64,000 nucleotides of DNA from Bog-756 sp963737625 (GTDB taxonomy: Bacteria; Actinomycetota; Acidimicrobiia; Acidimicrobiales; RAAP-2). Below, piece after piece: positions 7,214 through 15,588 of the stretch. The notes under the pieces were generated by a model. It saw only the letters and a list, made by a program, of their open reading frames with translations, did not search any database and had not been told where the DNA came from. Both the position numbers and the translations under genes were made by a program. The DNA is taken from the NCBI GenBank assembly GCA_963737625.1, contig CAVTTK010000005.1, positions 124,001 through 188,000 on the forward strand, read 5' to 3'. Numbering within the stretch: position 1 is the stretch's first letter; each line of letters begins with the position of its first letter.

Positions 7214-7398
7214 GGCCCAACATTCGCCCAACAAATCAGTGCCAGGGTGTTTCCGGGTGCGTCATGGCGCTTCACCCGGTAGAGATTGGCCGATTCGGCC
7301 TGCGGAAATGACACCCTCTGGGGCCGGATGGATCACGCCTCCACGATCCGTTCCGCCATCTCAAGGTGGAGACGCGGCTTCGGACCCTGTTGGGACTG
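7214..7398 (+). repeat. tRNA-Glu-derived direct repeat, copy 4 (degenerate)
   Basis: Begins GCCCAACATTCGCCCAACAA, keeps GAAATGACACCCTC and GATCCGTTCCGCC, and ends TGTTGGGACTG. The T-arm has decayed (GCGGCTTCGGACCCTG in place of ACGGGTTCGAACCCCG) and the anticodon loop reads ATCTCAA. It marks the right limit of the accessory region. It is probably the oldest or least constrained copy. Confidence 0.75.
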
Positions 7399-7743
7399 CG
7401 CATCGCTATGCCAGCCCACGCCGTTTGGGAAGGGGTCATGATGGTGGCGCGCCCACTTGTCAAGATGATTCGCCAGGTGAGCAGCGAGGCGCCACCTCTC
7501 GGAGGCTCGACTTACCAATGAAGACGACCGACAGACATGCCGGACAGCTTCACGTCGCGAACCGATAGAGCGTCGTGCCCCCGCCGAGGATCGGAGCGGA
7601 CTCCCAACGAGCGGCCATGGTGATGAGCTCGAGGTCACCTGAAGCGACGGGGATCGTGGCATGGGGCAACTCTGTCCAAGGTGCCGGTCGTCCCGGCTTC
7701 GGGCCCGTAGTTAGGAGGATAGGTCGATGCGGCTGTCGTCTGG
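7399..7743. other. Gap with a possible decayed C-terminal coding fragment
   Basis: No intact gene. A minus-strand frame ending at 7550 contains LLTTGPKPGRPAPWTELPHA, then LELITMAARWESAP and LGGGTTLYRF, which is protein-like but lacks a start because the SDR gene stop (7744) lies just upstream in another frame. The LLTTG...GRP pattern vaguely recalls deazaflavin-dependent nitroreductases (DUF385). I treat it as an unidentified remnant. Confidence 0.3.
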
Positions 7744-8493
7744 TCAGCCCCCGTCTAGGGAGATGAGGTCGCCCGTCAGGTAGGACGAGGCGTCGCTTGC
7801 CAGGAACAGTGCAGTGCCGACGATCTCCTCGGCGGAGGCGATCCGGCCGAGGGCGACATGACCAGCCATCTGCGCCTGTAGCTCCGGCGACGGGAGCGAT
7901 GCATGGAGGCTGTCCGTGTGGAAGGTCCCACACACGATGGCGTTGACCCGTATACCCCGGGGGCCCAACTCGTGGGCCGACGCCTTGGTCAGCGCGTTCA
8001 ATCCGGCCTTGGCGGTGGCGTAGACCACGGTGAACGGGGTGGGGTGCAGTGATGCCTTGGAGCTGATGTTGATGATCGAGCTACCGGCCGCCATGTGCTC
8101 GGCGGCCAGTCCGGTGAGTCGGAGCGGTCCCTTCAGATTCACGCCGATCGTCTTGTCGAACAGCTCACTGGTCACCTCCAGCAGCGAGGGGGGAACCGGG
8201 GCGATGCCGGCATTGTTGACCAGGACGTCGATCCGGCCGAATTGGGTGACCGTGGCATCGACCAGGGCGGCGCAGTCATCCCAGTCGGCAACGTGGCAGC
8301 GCACGGCCAGCGCCCGTCGGCCACGGGAGCGGATCTCGGCAGCCACCTCCTCGCACGGCTCGAGCTTCCGGCTGGCGACGACCACGTCGGCACCCGCCTC
8401 GGCGAACCCGAGGGCCATGGCCCGCCCCAGACCCTTGCTGCCTCCGGTGACGACCACGACCTTGTCGCTAGCGTCCAGGCTCGGAATGCTCAT
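7744..8493 (-). CDS. Short-chain dehydrogenase/reductase (249 aa)
   Basis: A classical SDR with cofactor motif TGGSKGLG (residues 16-23), NNAG near 93, catalytic Ser in INISSKAS and the YxxxK pair in VYATAKAG. The ARG of VVASRK after the second strand suggests NADP preference. The C-terminus FLASDASSYLTGDLISLDGG is the standard oligomer contact tail. It is the last gene of the ACAD-HAD-APH-MDR-TetR-SDR run, 33 bases after tetR. In the related levulinate-type pathways an SDR reduces or oxidises the keto/hydroxy acyl-CoA intermediate, a plausible role here. Confidence 0.85.
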   Translation of the reverse strand: MSIPSLDASDKVVVVTGGSKGLGRAMALGFAEAGADVVVASRKLEPCEEVAAEIRSRGRRALAVRCHVADWDDCAALVDATVTQFGRIDVLVNNAGIAPVPPSLLEVTSELFDKTIGVNLKGPLRLTGLAAEHMAAGSSIINISSKASLHPTPFTVVYATAKAGLNALTKASAHELGPRGIRVNAIVCGTFHTDSLHASLPSPELQAQMAGHVALGRIASAEEIVGTALFLASDASSYLTGDLISLDGG

Positions 8494-8526
8494 CGGTCCA
8501 TCGGTCCTCTCATCGTGACCCTCGGG

Positions 8527-9162
8527 TCATGGGATCTCTCCGGATATCGTGCCCTTCGGGCCGGCACGGTCGGACTCGGCATCACGGGCGATGCCTTCGA
8601 GGATGTAGCGGATGTGAATGTCGAAGAGCGCGTCAGCTTCTGCGGCATCGACGCCCCCCGGGTCGCCTCCCGGCCGGGAGCGATGGCGGACCCGCCGGGG
8701 TGGCTCGGCACCGGACTCCACCGCGCCGAAGCCGACGGTGGCCCACATGAGGATGCGGCACGCCTGCACGGCGCCGTCGGCGGACATCCCGTCGCCCCGC
8801 ATGGCCTCGACCAGCGGACGCGATGCCTCGACGTAGGCGTCGCGCCCGGCAGCCAGGATGAGCCGGCTGTCGCGCGCCCGTCCGAGGCGCGCCCGGAGTT
8901 CGCGGGTCCAGCGCACCGCGTAGCCGTCCCAGGGTTCGTCTTGCGCACTGGGCGGCGCCAGATCGACGAGTAGCCGGTAGGCGATGGCGTCGACCAGTGC
9001 GTCCTTGTTGCCGATCCGACTGTAGAGGGGGGCAGGGGACACACCCAGGCGGGCCGACACGCTCCGCATGCTGACCGCGTCGAGGCCGGACTCCTCGAAG
9101 ATCTCTACCGCGGCAGTCACGATCTCGTCCGCGTCGAGGTCAAAGTCCGTCGCCCTGGTCAT
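8527..9162 (-). CDS. TetR-family regulator (211 aa)
   Basis: ATG 9162 follows the MDR stop by 4 bases. The N-terminal HTH (about residues 10-55) contains AVEIFEESGLDAVSMRSVSA and LGVSPAPLYSRIGNKDALVD, and the TetR C-terminal domain follows (WTRELRARLGRARDSRLILA). Being inside the operon it probably controls, its best candidate operator is the GATTAC-GGT-GTAATC palindrome between the first gene and the divergent SDR. The ligand is unknown; an acyl-CoA is reasonable from context. Confidence 0.85.
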   Translation of the reverse strand: MTRATDFDLDADEIVTAAVEIFEESGLDAVSMRSVSARLGVSPAPLYSRIGNKDALVDAIAYRLLVDLAPPSAQDEPWDGYAVRWTRELRARLGRARDSRLILAAGRDAYVEASRPLVEAMRGDGMSADGAVQACRILMWATVGFGAVESGAEPPRRVRHRSRPGGDPGGVDAAEADALFDIHIRYILEGIARDAESDRAGPKGTISGEIP

Positions 9163-9166
9163 GGAG

Positions 9167-10156
9167 TCACCGGACCAGCACGAGCTTCCCGACCACGCCC
9201 CGGTCAGCCATGGACTGGGTGGCCTGAGCCAAATCATCGAAGGGGATCACCGCGGTGACAGCGTTGCGTAATTGCCCACCGGAGACCAGGCCAGCCAGGC
9301 TGACGTGGATCGCTTCGAGCTCGGCCCGGCTGTAGCCGCCGGCGAACACGCCGGCGAGGGAGGTGTTGGTCATGACCAGCTGGATGGTGGCCAGGCTCGG
9401 CCACTCCCCACTGGCGAACCCTACGGACAGCAGGCGCCCGTTGCGGGCCAGCGCGCCGGCCGCCTCCTCGGCGAGCGACCCACCGACCGGGTCGTAGACC
9501 AGGTCGACGCCACGCCCCCCGGTCAGCTCCCGGAGCGCGGGGGCAATGGGCCCATCTCGGTGGTTGATCGTGGCCTCGGCCCCGAGCGAACGGCAGAAGG
9601 CCGCCCGCTCCTGGTCGCTGACCACGGCGACGACCCGAGCTCCCAGAGCACGGCCGAGCTGCACGGCGGCAGCACCGCTCCCGCCGGCGGCCCCCAGCAC
9701 GGCCAGCCAGTCGCCGGGGGCGATCCGACCCCGGTCCACCAGCCCGACCCACCCGGTCATGTGCGGAATCCAGAACCCGGCCGCCTCGACGTCGTCGAGG
9801 CCGGGGGGAACAGCGAAGCTGGACTCCGCCAGAACCAGGCACTGGTCGGCGAATGAGCCGCTTCCCTCGTAGAAGGTCGTGACGCCCATGACCGACTGGC
9901 CGAGCTCCAGGTCGACCCCGTCGCCCACGGCGGTGACGATGCCGGTGGCCTCCTGTCCCGGTGTGAACGGTAGCGGGGGCGTCAGCGGGTAGGTGCCCCG
10001 GCACATGAGCACGTCCGGGAGGCCGATGCCCGCCGCGGTCACCCGGATTCGTGCCTGGCCCGGCCCCGGCTCCGGCAGGTCGACTTCTACCCGGTGGAGT
10101 ACCTCGGCCGGTTCGCCGACGCCGGTCACCTGCCACGCCTGCATCCGTTGGGTCAT
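9167..10156 (-). CDS. Zinc-free MDR NAD(P)H:quinone/enoyl reductase (329 aa)
   Basis: A GroES-like N-terminal domain (PGPGQARIRVTAAGIGLPDV, TPGQEATGIVTAVGDGV) and a Rossmann domain with LGAAGGSGAAAVQLGRALGA near residues 145-165. The structural and catalytic zinc cysteines are absent, as in quinone oxidoreductase-type MDRs. It overlaps the APH stop by 4 bases (10153-10156). I read it as an acyl-CoA or enone reductase in the lipid or hydroxy-acid pathway coded by the operon. Annotation as qor-like is safer than any specific substrate. Confidence 0.85.
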   Translation of the reverse strand: MTQRMQAWQVTGVGEPAEVLHRVEVDLPEPGPGQARIRVTAAGIGLPDVLMCRGTYPLTPPLPFTPGQEATGIVTAVGDGVDLELGQSVMGVTTFYEGSGSFADQCLVLAESSFAVPPGLDDVEAAGFWIPHMTGWVGLVDRGRIAPGDWLAVLGAAGGSGAAAVQLGRALGARVVAVVSDQERAAFCRSLGAEATINHRDGPIAPALRELTGGRGVDLVYDPVGGSLAEEAAGALARNGRLLSVGFASGEWPSLATIQLVMTNTSLAGVFAGGYSRAELEAIHVSLAGLVSGGQLRNAVTAVIPFDDLAQATQSMADRGVVGKLVLVR

Positions 10157-11169
10157 GTCGAATCTCCTCGGTCGATGATGGTGGTGGCGCTGATCAGCAA
10201 CAGGTCGACCTGGCCGCCGAAGAACTCGTGGATCGGCTTGTCCGAAAGACCCCGCTGGAACTTGGCATAACTGCCCTCGAGCACCAGGGCCAGCTTCCAC
10301 CGGGCGAATACGTCGTACCATCCCATGGCAGAGGTGTCGCGGCCTGAGCCGGCCGCATAGCGCTCGATCAGCATGCGGCGGTCCGGGAGTCGATCCAGGT
10401 GGAATGTCGGCTCCCGGGCCATGCCCAGACGGAGGGTACCCTCGGGTCCCGGGTGGAAGATGAGCGCCCAGGCCAGGTCGACGAGAGGATCGCCGATACC
10501 CGCCATCTCCCAGTCGACCACCGCCAGCAGCTCGGGCGGCGCGCTCGGAGCGAACAGCACGTTGTCGAGTTTGTAGTCCCCGTGGCACAGGGCGCTCGGC
10601 TGGTCGGCTGGGCGGTGGGCGTCCAGCCAGTCGGCCAACTGGCGGGCGGCCGGCAGCTCACGCCCGCCGTACGAGTCGAGTTGGTTGAGCCACTTCGTGA
10701 GCTGGCGCGACAGAGAGCCACCGCGGGCCAGGTCGGCGAGACCGACGGCGCGCCAGTCGACGGCATGGATGGCAACTAGGGCGTCCACCAGTTCTTCGAG
10801 CGCCCGCCCGTGCGACTCCGGTACCGCGGCCCAAGCGGAGGGCACCGACTTCAGGACGGGGCGACCATCGATTCGCTCCATGACGTAGAAGGGGGCGCCG
10901 AAGACATCCGGGTCACCGCAGGCGACCACCGGACGCGCCACGGGCACTGGGGTATCGGCGATGGCATCGAGGATGCGGAATTCGCGCAGTACGTCGTGGG
11001 CGGTGGCCGAGCTGGCATGGGCCGGGGCCCGGCGCAGCACCCACCGGGCCGACCCACGGTCGAGGCTGAAGATGTCGCAGGAGCCACCGCCCACCATGGG
11101 GCTGATGTGCAGGGGCTCACGATCACCCAACAGCTCGTCGAGGAATCGCTCGAGGCGCAGCTCGGTCAA
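10153..11169 (-). CDS. APH-type kinase of the ACAD10/ACAD11/LvaA group (338 aa)
   Basis: An aminoglycoside phosphotransferase fold. The nucleotide-side Lys/Arg region is WVLRRAP, the Brenner catalytic loop is LCHGDYKLDNVLF near residues 200-212, and the metal Asp is in VVDWEMAGIGDP. Proteins with an ILRRPP-like strand and VDWE are typical of the kinase domains attached to or encoded beside acyl-CoA dehydrogenases (ACAD10, ACAD11, LvaA). Those phosphorylate 4-hydroxyacyl-CoA rather than antibiotics. Overlaps of 4 bp on both sides tie it to HAD and MDR. A drug-resistance role is unlikely. Confidence 0.8.
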   Translation of the reverse strand: MTELRLERFLDELLGDREPLHISPMVGGGSCDIFSLDRGSARWVLRRAPAHASSATAHDVLREFRILDAIADTPVPVARPVVACGDPDVFGAPFYVMERIDGRPVLKSVPSAWAAVPESHGRALEELVDALVAIHAVDWRAVGLADLARGGSLSRQLTKWLNQLDSYGGRELPAARQLADWLDAHRPADQPSALCHGDYKLDNVLFAPSAPPELLAVVDWEMAGIGDPLVDLAWALIFHPGPEGTLRLGMAREPTFHLDRLPDRRMLIERYAAGSGRDTSAMGWYDVFARWKLALVLEGSYAKFQRGLSDKPIHEFFGGQVDLLLISATTIIDRGDST

Positions 11170-11882
11170 GGAGTCGCTCCCACTCCGACCAGGTTCAGGA
11201 CGTCGCCGAGAGCGTGGATGGTGGCGTCAGGCCGGGCGTCGCCGGGGTCGCCCCCGGGTCGGGGCGCCAGCCATGCTGTCTGCATGCCGAGCGCAGCCGG
11301 CCCGACGATGTCATGGAGGAGGCTGTCGCCTACGAAGAGCGCCTGGTCTGCATCAACGCCCGCCTTGGCCAGCGCCAGGCGGAAGATGGCGGCATCGGGC
11401 TTGCACGAGCGGGCTTCGTCGGAGCTGGTCCAGGCGTCGAGTGCCGTGCGCAGTCCCAGGCGGTCGAGCATGGGCTGGAGCTGCTCGTCGTCGATGTTGG
11501 ATACCACCTGGACATGGATCGAGGCCCGACGGAGGGCGGCCAGCGAGTCCAGGCAGTCCGGACGTAACTCGGCCTCGTCGATGGTGACCCGGTACTGGCG
11601 GTCCACGGCCTCGTCGGCGGTGGCGTCGTCGATGACCCCTCCGAGGGCCACGGCGGTGGCGGCAAAGGCCGCACCGAACAGGTTGCGGTGTGAGTAGGAG
11701 GGATGGACGGCCATGGTCTGGTAGGCCACCCCCATGCCGCGGCGGTAGGCGGCTCGGAGCTCGTCGTCGGTGGCCTCGACCCCTGCCTCGCCGGCCACGA
11801 AGCGGAGCTGGCGGAGGTGGGCGTCGCGCAACGCACGGTCGTCGAACAACGTTCCGGCGAAGTCGAAGAAGACCGCCTTCAT
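11166..11882 (-). CDS. HAD-superfamily hydrolase, ACAD10-type (238 aa)
   Basis: Motif I VFFDFAGTLFDD (nucleophile Asp 7), motif II in VQVVSNIDDEQL, a Lys in SSDEARSCKPDAAIF, and motif IV in LFVGDSLLHDIVGPAALG. Subfamily IA with a helical cap (residues 20-90). Start ATG 11882 overlaps the ACAD stop and its stop overlaps the APH start. A HAD domain of this kind is the N-terminal part of vertebrate ACAD10. It may remove phosphate from an intermediate made by the adjacent kinase, but that is inference. Confidence 0.8.
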   Translation of the reverse strand: MKAVFFDFAGTLFDDRALRDAHLRQLRFVAGEAGVEATDDELRAAYRRGMGVAYQTMAVHPSYSHRNLFGAAFAATAVALGGVIDDATADEAVDRQYRVTIDEAELRPDCLDSLAALRRASIHVQVVSNIDDEQLQPMLDRLGLRTALDAWTSSDEARSCKPDAAIFRLALAKAGVDADQALFVGDSLLHDIVGPAALGMQTAWLAPRPGGDPGDARPDATIHALGDVLNLVGVGATP

Positions 11883-13174
11883 GACACCCCGGCCACAGCG
11901 CGCAACTCGGCCCACTTCGCCTCGGCGGCAGGCCGGCGGCTGGGGAGATGCTCGGTCGGCCATCCCTCGACCGGGGCGTACCTCTTGAGCAGGCTGCGGG
12001 CGAGGACCGACTTGTGCAACTCGTCGGGGCCGTCGCCGATCGGGCCGAAGCGGGTCGACCGATACCACCCCTCCACGGGCAAGTCGCTCGAGTAGCCGAG
12101 GGCTCCGCACACCTGGATGGTGCGGTCGAGTACTTCGAGGACCACCTTGGACACGTGGGCCTTGACCATGCCGAGGTCGGCGCGCACGGCGGCGGCGCCG
12201 TACTTGTCCATCTTCCACGCCGTCTGAAACGTGAGGAGCCGGGCCGCCTGGATTTCCATGTGCGAGAGGGCGATGTAGTCCTGGATCATCTGGTGGTGGC
12301 CGAGGACCTGTCCGTGGGAGCGACGCGAAACGGCACGCTCGCACATGATGTCGAGTGAGCGCTGGGCCTGGCCCAACCAGCGCATGGCGTGGTGGATGCG
12401 GCCTCCGCCGAGCCGCTGCTGGGCCAGGATGAACCCCTCGCCGGGCCGTCCGATCAGGTGGTCTGCCGGCACGCGGCAGTCGCGGAACACCAGCTCGGCG
12501 TGGTTGCCGACCCGCCCGAACGTGGCGTCGGGGTGGGCCATGGTGTTGATGTCACGCACGATTTCCATACCCGGGGTCCCGGCCGGCACCACGAAGACGG
12601 AGGCGTGTCGGTGGGGTCGACCCTCTGGATTCGTCTCGGCGAACACGAGGACGATGTCGGCCACCGACGCGTTGGTGATGAACCACTTGTGACCGTCGAT
12701 CACCCACTCGTCACCGTCTCTGATGGCGGTGGTCCCGATCACGGTCGGGTCCGATCCGGCCAGGAAGGGCTCGGTCAGGGCGAAGGCGCTGGAGATCTCG
12801 CCCCGCAGGTTGGGCCAGAGCCACCGCTCCTTTTGGACGTCCGTAGCTCCGTGGGCCAGCAGCTCCATGTTCCCGCTGTCGGGTGCCTGCACCCCGAAGA
12901 TCGTCATCGACATCATGCAGCGGCCGATGATCTCCGAGATCTGGGCCAGCTTGAGTTGACCCAGCCCCGGCCCGCCGAGCGCCGGGTCGAGGAAGACGCC
13001 CCACAGGCCCTGAGCTTTGACCTGGTCCTGTAGGTGGGTCTTGACCAGCTTCCACTCGTCGGCCGGGAGCTCGTCGAGGATCGGTTCGAGGGGGATCAGC
13101 TCACGGTCGATGAATGTCCGTATCCAGGCGAGTTGCTGCTCGAACTCCGGCTCCGCCTCGAAGTCCCACGCCAT
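11879..13174 (-). CDS. Acyl-CoA dehydrogenase, ACAD11-like (431 aa)
   Basis: First gene of the operon. It has the ACAD fold: N-terminal helices, a beta domain with FALTEPFLAGSDPTVI and WVIDGHKWFITNASVADI (FAD/substrate region, residues 130-185), and a C-terminal helical bundle with QRLGGGRIHHAMRWLGQAQR and DGPDELHKSVLARSLLKRY. The GRIHHAMR signature and the length of 430 match the ACAD10/11 and LvaC branch. No convincing YxxEG catalytic base loop of medium-chain enzymes is seen. The enzyme may help convert a phosphorylated 4-hydroxyacyl-CoA to enoyl-CoA. The homologue at 25433 shares these motifs. Confidence 0.85.
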   Translation of the reverse strand: MAWDFEAEPEFEQQLAWIRTFIDRELIPLEPILDELPADEWKLVKTHLQDQVKAQGLWGVFLDPALGGPGLGQLKLAQISEIIGRCMMSMTIFGVQAPDSGNMELLAHGATDVQKERWLWPNLRGEISSAFALTEPFLAGSDPTVIGTTAIRDGDEWVIDGHKWFITNASVADIVLVFAETNPEGRPHRHASVFVVPAGTPGMEIVRDINTMAHPDATFGRVGNHAELVFRDCRVPADHLIGRPGEGFILAQQRLGGGRIHHAMRWLGQAQRSLDIMCERAVSRRSHGQVLGHHQMIQDYIALSHMEIQAARLLTFQTAWKMDKYGAAAVRADLGMVKAHVSKVVLEVLDRTIQVCGALGYSSDLPVEGWYRSTRFGPIGDGPDELHKSVLARSLLKRYAPVEGWPTEHLPSRRPAAEAKWAELRAVAGVS

Positions 13175-13195
13175 GAGCCCTCCTGCCCGTTTGTG

Positions 13196-13210
13196 GATTA
13201 CGGTGTAATC
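13196..13210. promoter_or_regulatory. Palindromic operator for the ACAD operon and divergent SDR
   Basis: GATTAC-GGT-GTAATC is a perfect 6+6 palindrome with a 3-base spacer, 22 bases before the ACAD start and 41 before the SDR start. An A/T-rich stretch CACATTAGTACACG follows, a likely promoter core. Position between divergent genes and a TetR gene in the operon make it the probable TetR site. Confidence 0.65.
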
Positions 13211-13250
13211 TCACTGTCACATTAGTACACGTCAACGAGCGGAGGCACAG

Positions 13251-14075
13251 GTGGACGTCACGGAAGGTTCGGTGGCCGTCGTCACCGGCGGGGCGAGCGG
13301 TATCGGTGCCGCACTCGGTCGCACCTTCGCCGCCGCCGGTTGCTCGGTGGTGCTAGCCGACGTCGACGGTGCCGACCTCGACGCCGTGGCCGGCACCGTC
13401 GAAGGAGAGGTCCTCACCGTCGTCACCGACGTCAGTGTCGCCGTCGAGGTAGAGCGGCTGGCCGAGGCCGCCTTCGAACGGTTCGGTGCCGTGCACGTTG
13501 TCTGCAACAACGCCGGCGTGTCGACGTTCAACCCGTTGGTGGCCCAGACGCTGGACGACTGGCGCTGGGTCCTGGGAGTCAACCTGTGGGGGGTGGTCCA
13601 CGGCGTACAGGCGTTCCTGCCCAGGCTGCTGGCCCAGGGGCAGCCGGCGTACATCGTCAATACGTCGTCTCTGGCCGGTCTGGCCAGTGGGCTGCCGTCC
13701 CTCGGCCCATACAACGTCAGCAAGGTGGGCGTCGTCGCTCTGAGCGAGACCCTGCGGATGGAGCTGGCCATGGCTGGCGCACCTGTCGGCGTCAGCGTGC
13801 TCTGCCCGGGCACTACCCCTACGGCGATCCTCGAGAGCGAGCGCAACCGGCCGGCGTCGCTCGGCACGGAGACCCGGGTGCCCGATGGCGAGATGATGCG
13901 CGACGCCGTGCGGTCTGGGTTCGACGCGCCGGGTGCTCGCACCGCCGACGAGGTGGCTCGGGAGGTGCTCGACGCCGTGCGGAGCGACCGGTTCTGGATC
14001 ATCACCAGCGGGGAGATGCGGGACCTGGTGTCGTCCCGCTTCCGCGAGATCGAGGACTCCACGCCCCAAAGCTGA
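13251..14075 (+). CDS. Short-chain dehydrogenase/reductase (274 aa)
   Basis: GTG 13251 with GGAGG at 13241-13245. Motifs: TGGASGIG at residues 12-19, CNNAGVS near 85, catalytic Ser in IVNTSSLAGLAS, and YNVSKVG for the Tyr/Lys pair. The long C-terminus after SVLCPGTTPTAI, including REVLDAVRSDRFWIITSGEM, is the tail found in fatty-acid or terpenoid SDRs annotated in actinobacterial lipid clusters. Transcribed divergently from the ACAD operon across the shared palindrome, it is probably co-regulated. Substrate not determinable. Confidence 0.85.
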   Translation: MDVTEGSVAVVTGGASGIGAALGRTFAAAGCSVVLADVDGADLDAVAGTVEGEVLTVVTDVSVAVEVERLAEAAFERFGAVHVVCNNAGVSTFNPLVAQTLDDWRWVLGVNLWGVVHGVQAFLPRLLAQGQPAYIVNTSSLAGLASGLPSLGPYNVSKVGVVALSETLRMELAMAGAPVGVSVLCPGTTPTAILESERNRPASLGTETRVPDGEMMRDAVRSGFDAPGARTADEVAREVLDAVRSDRFWIITSGEMRDLVSSRFREIEDSTPQS

Positions 14076-14180
14076 CGAGACGTGACGGTTTGACAACGAG
14101 CAGGTCCGAGGGGAACGACCAGGCGAGAGCTCTGCGCACTGTTCGGGATTGGTCTGCCGGATGATGTCCGACTGATCGCG

Positions 14181-15395
14181 TCAGGGATCGGTCACTGTTT
14201 CGTCGGGCACCGGAGAGCGCGCCTCGAGCACTAACCGGCCGTCGGGCTGGAAGGCGGCGGCGACCTCTCCGGAGAGCAAGCGCCGAATGGGGCCGCCGGC
14301 AATGGATCCTCGCCAGCCTCGGTCCAGCCGGCTGGGCTCACCGGTGACCAACTGGGCGATGTCCGCACGGGTGGCCAAGAGGCTCTGGTCGAACTGCAGA
14401 TCGTCGGCGATCTGGCGCACGAGGCCGTTGCATACCGCCACCGCTACCGGGGACGCCCTTGAGTCAGCCGCATCGGGAGGGAGACGAAGCTGGTCGGGGG
14501 CCAGCGTCCGGCCTCGGTCGACGGCCTCGAGAATGTCGACGGCCGCTCCCTTGGCCAGATGGCGGGCGTCCACGCCGCGCAGCCTCTCGAGTTCGGCGCG
14601 GTTGCGCGGTGGCCGTTGGGCGATGGTCAGGATCGCCAGATCCGAAAGCACGCTCCGTCGGGGCCGGTCGACTTCGGCTGCTCGTCGCTCCCGCCAAGCC
14701 GCCACCTCTTGGGCCACCCCTCGCGATCGACCGGTGAGCTTGCGCACGTTCCCCGCCTTCCACCAGGCCTCCTCGGGCACCACCTCCCGTGCTCGGCCGA
14801 TCAGGGCCTGTGCGCACTCCTCGATGGCCCAGGTCAGCCGCCCGCGCTCTTCGAGCTGGTCGACCTGGGAAGAACGGAGAGCCAGCAGGTACCGGACATC
14901 CCCTTCGGCGTATGCGAGCTGGGCTGGAGGTATGGGTCGGTGGAGCCAATCGGACAACTGGTCCGTCTTGGGCAGAACGACTCCGAGGACCTCTTCGACC
15001 AATCGGGCCAGTGAGGGCGAGGACATCCCGAGAAATCCGGCGGCGATCTGAGTGTCGAACATCGTGGACGGAGCCGTTCCGCATGCGGCCCGGAGGACGT
15101 CGAGGTCCTGGCCGGCGGCGTGGGCGACGGCTGTGCCCGGTCCGGTGAAGAGGCGGCTGAGGGGCGAGGGATCGACGGCCAGGGGGTCAACCAGGACAAC
15201 CTTGTCCGCCCACCCCAGCTGGATGAGAGCCAGCCTGGGCCAGTAGGTGCGCTCCGTATGGAACTCGGTGTCGATGGCGTAGAACTCCTCGCCGGCCAGC
15301 TCGTCACAGAGGGCCACCAGCTCTTCGGGGACCGTGACCACGTCGGGAGCGGAGGCAGTGGAACTCACGGACAGGAACGTACTCCAGCGGGACAT
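14181..15395 (-). CDS. rnd: Ribonuclease D-like 3'-5' exonuclease with HRDC domain (404 aa)
   Basis: DEDDy exonuclease: Exo I is FYAIDTEFHTERTYWPRLAL (Asp/Glu pair near residue 42), Exo II is AVAHAAGQDLDVLRAACG, and Exo III is QLAYAEGDVRYLLAL. A helical HRDC region follows (about residues 220-300, VDRPRRSVLSDLAILTIAQR). RNase D trims tRNA 3' ends and stable RNAs. Start GTG/ATG choices near 15395 are uncertain by about ten residues, since SSTASAPD begins the conserved part only later. It converges on the upstream SDR with a 105-bp gap and is probably a housekeeping gene. Confidence 0.85.
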   Translation of the reverse strand: MSRWSTFLSVSSTASAPDVVTVPEELVALCDELAGEEFYAIDTEFHTERTYWPRLALIQLGWADKVVLVDPLAVDPSPLSRLFTGPGTAVAHAAGQDLDVLRAACGTAPSTMFDTQIAAGFLGMSSPSLARLVEEVLGVVLPKTDQLSDWLHRPIPPAQLAYAEGDVRYLLALRSSQVDQLEERGRLTWAIEECAQALIGRAREVVPEEAWWKAGNVRKLTGRSRGVAQEVAAWRERRAAEVDRPRRSVLSDLAILTIAQRPPRNRAELERLRGVDARHLAKGAAVDILEAVDRGRTLAPDQLRLPPDAADSRASPVAVAVCNGLVRQIADDLQFDQSLLATRADIAQLVTGEPSRLDRGWRGSIAGGPIRRLLSGEVAAAFQPDGRLVLEARSPVPDETVTDP

Positions 15396-15588
15396 CGGTG
15401 CTGGTCATCGGTGCGACGCGCCTTTGCCATCATCATGCAGCAGTGCCGGCTGAGTTGGTCGAATGCCGGATGAGGTCTGAGTCCACGGGCACGTCTGCAC
15501 CAGCACGGGAGCCTGTTCCGCTGAAAAGGCCACCCTGCCGTGTCGGTGAGTGGTGTCGTGGTCGGCCAGGACGGCGGTGGCACTGCCC

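Noticed and set aside
10153..11169. Aminoglycoside resistance gene
   Set aside because: APH fold but operon context with ACAD and HAD and family features point to a hydroxyacyl-CoA kinase.
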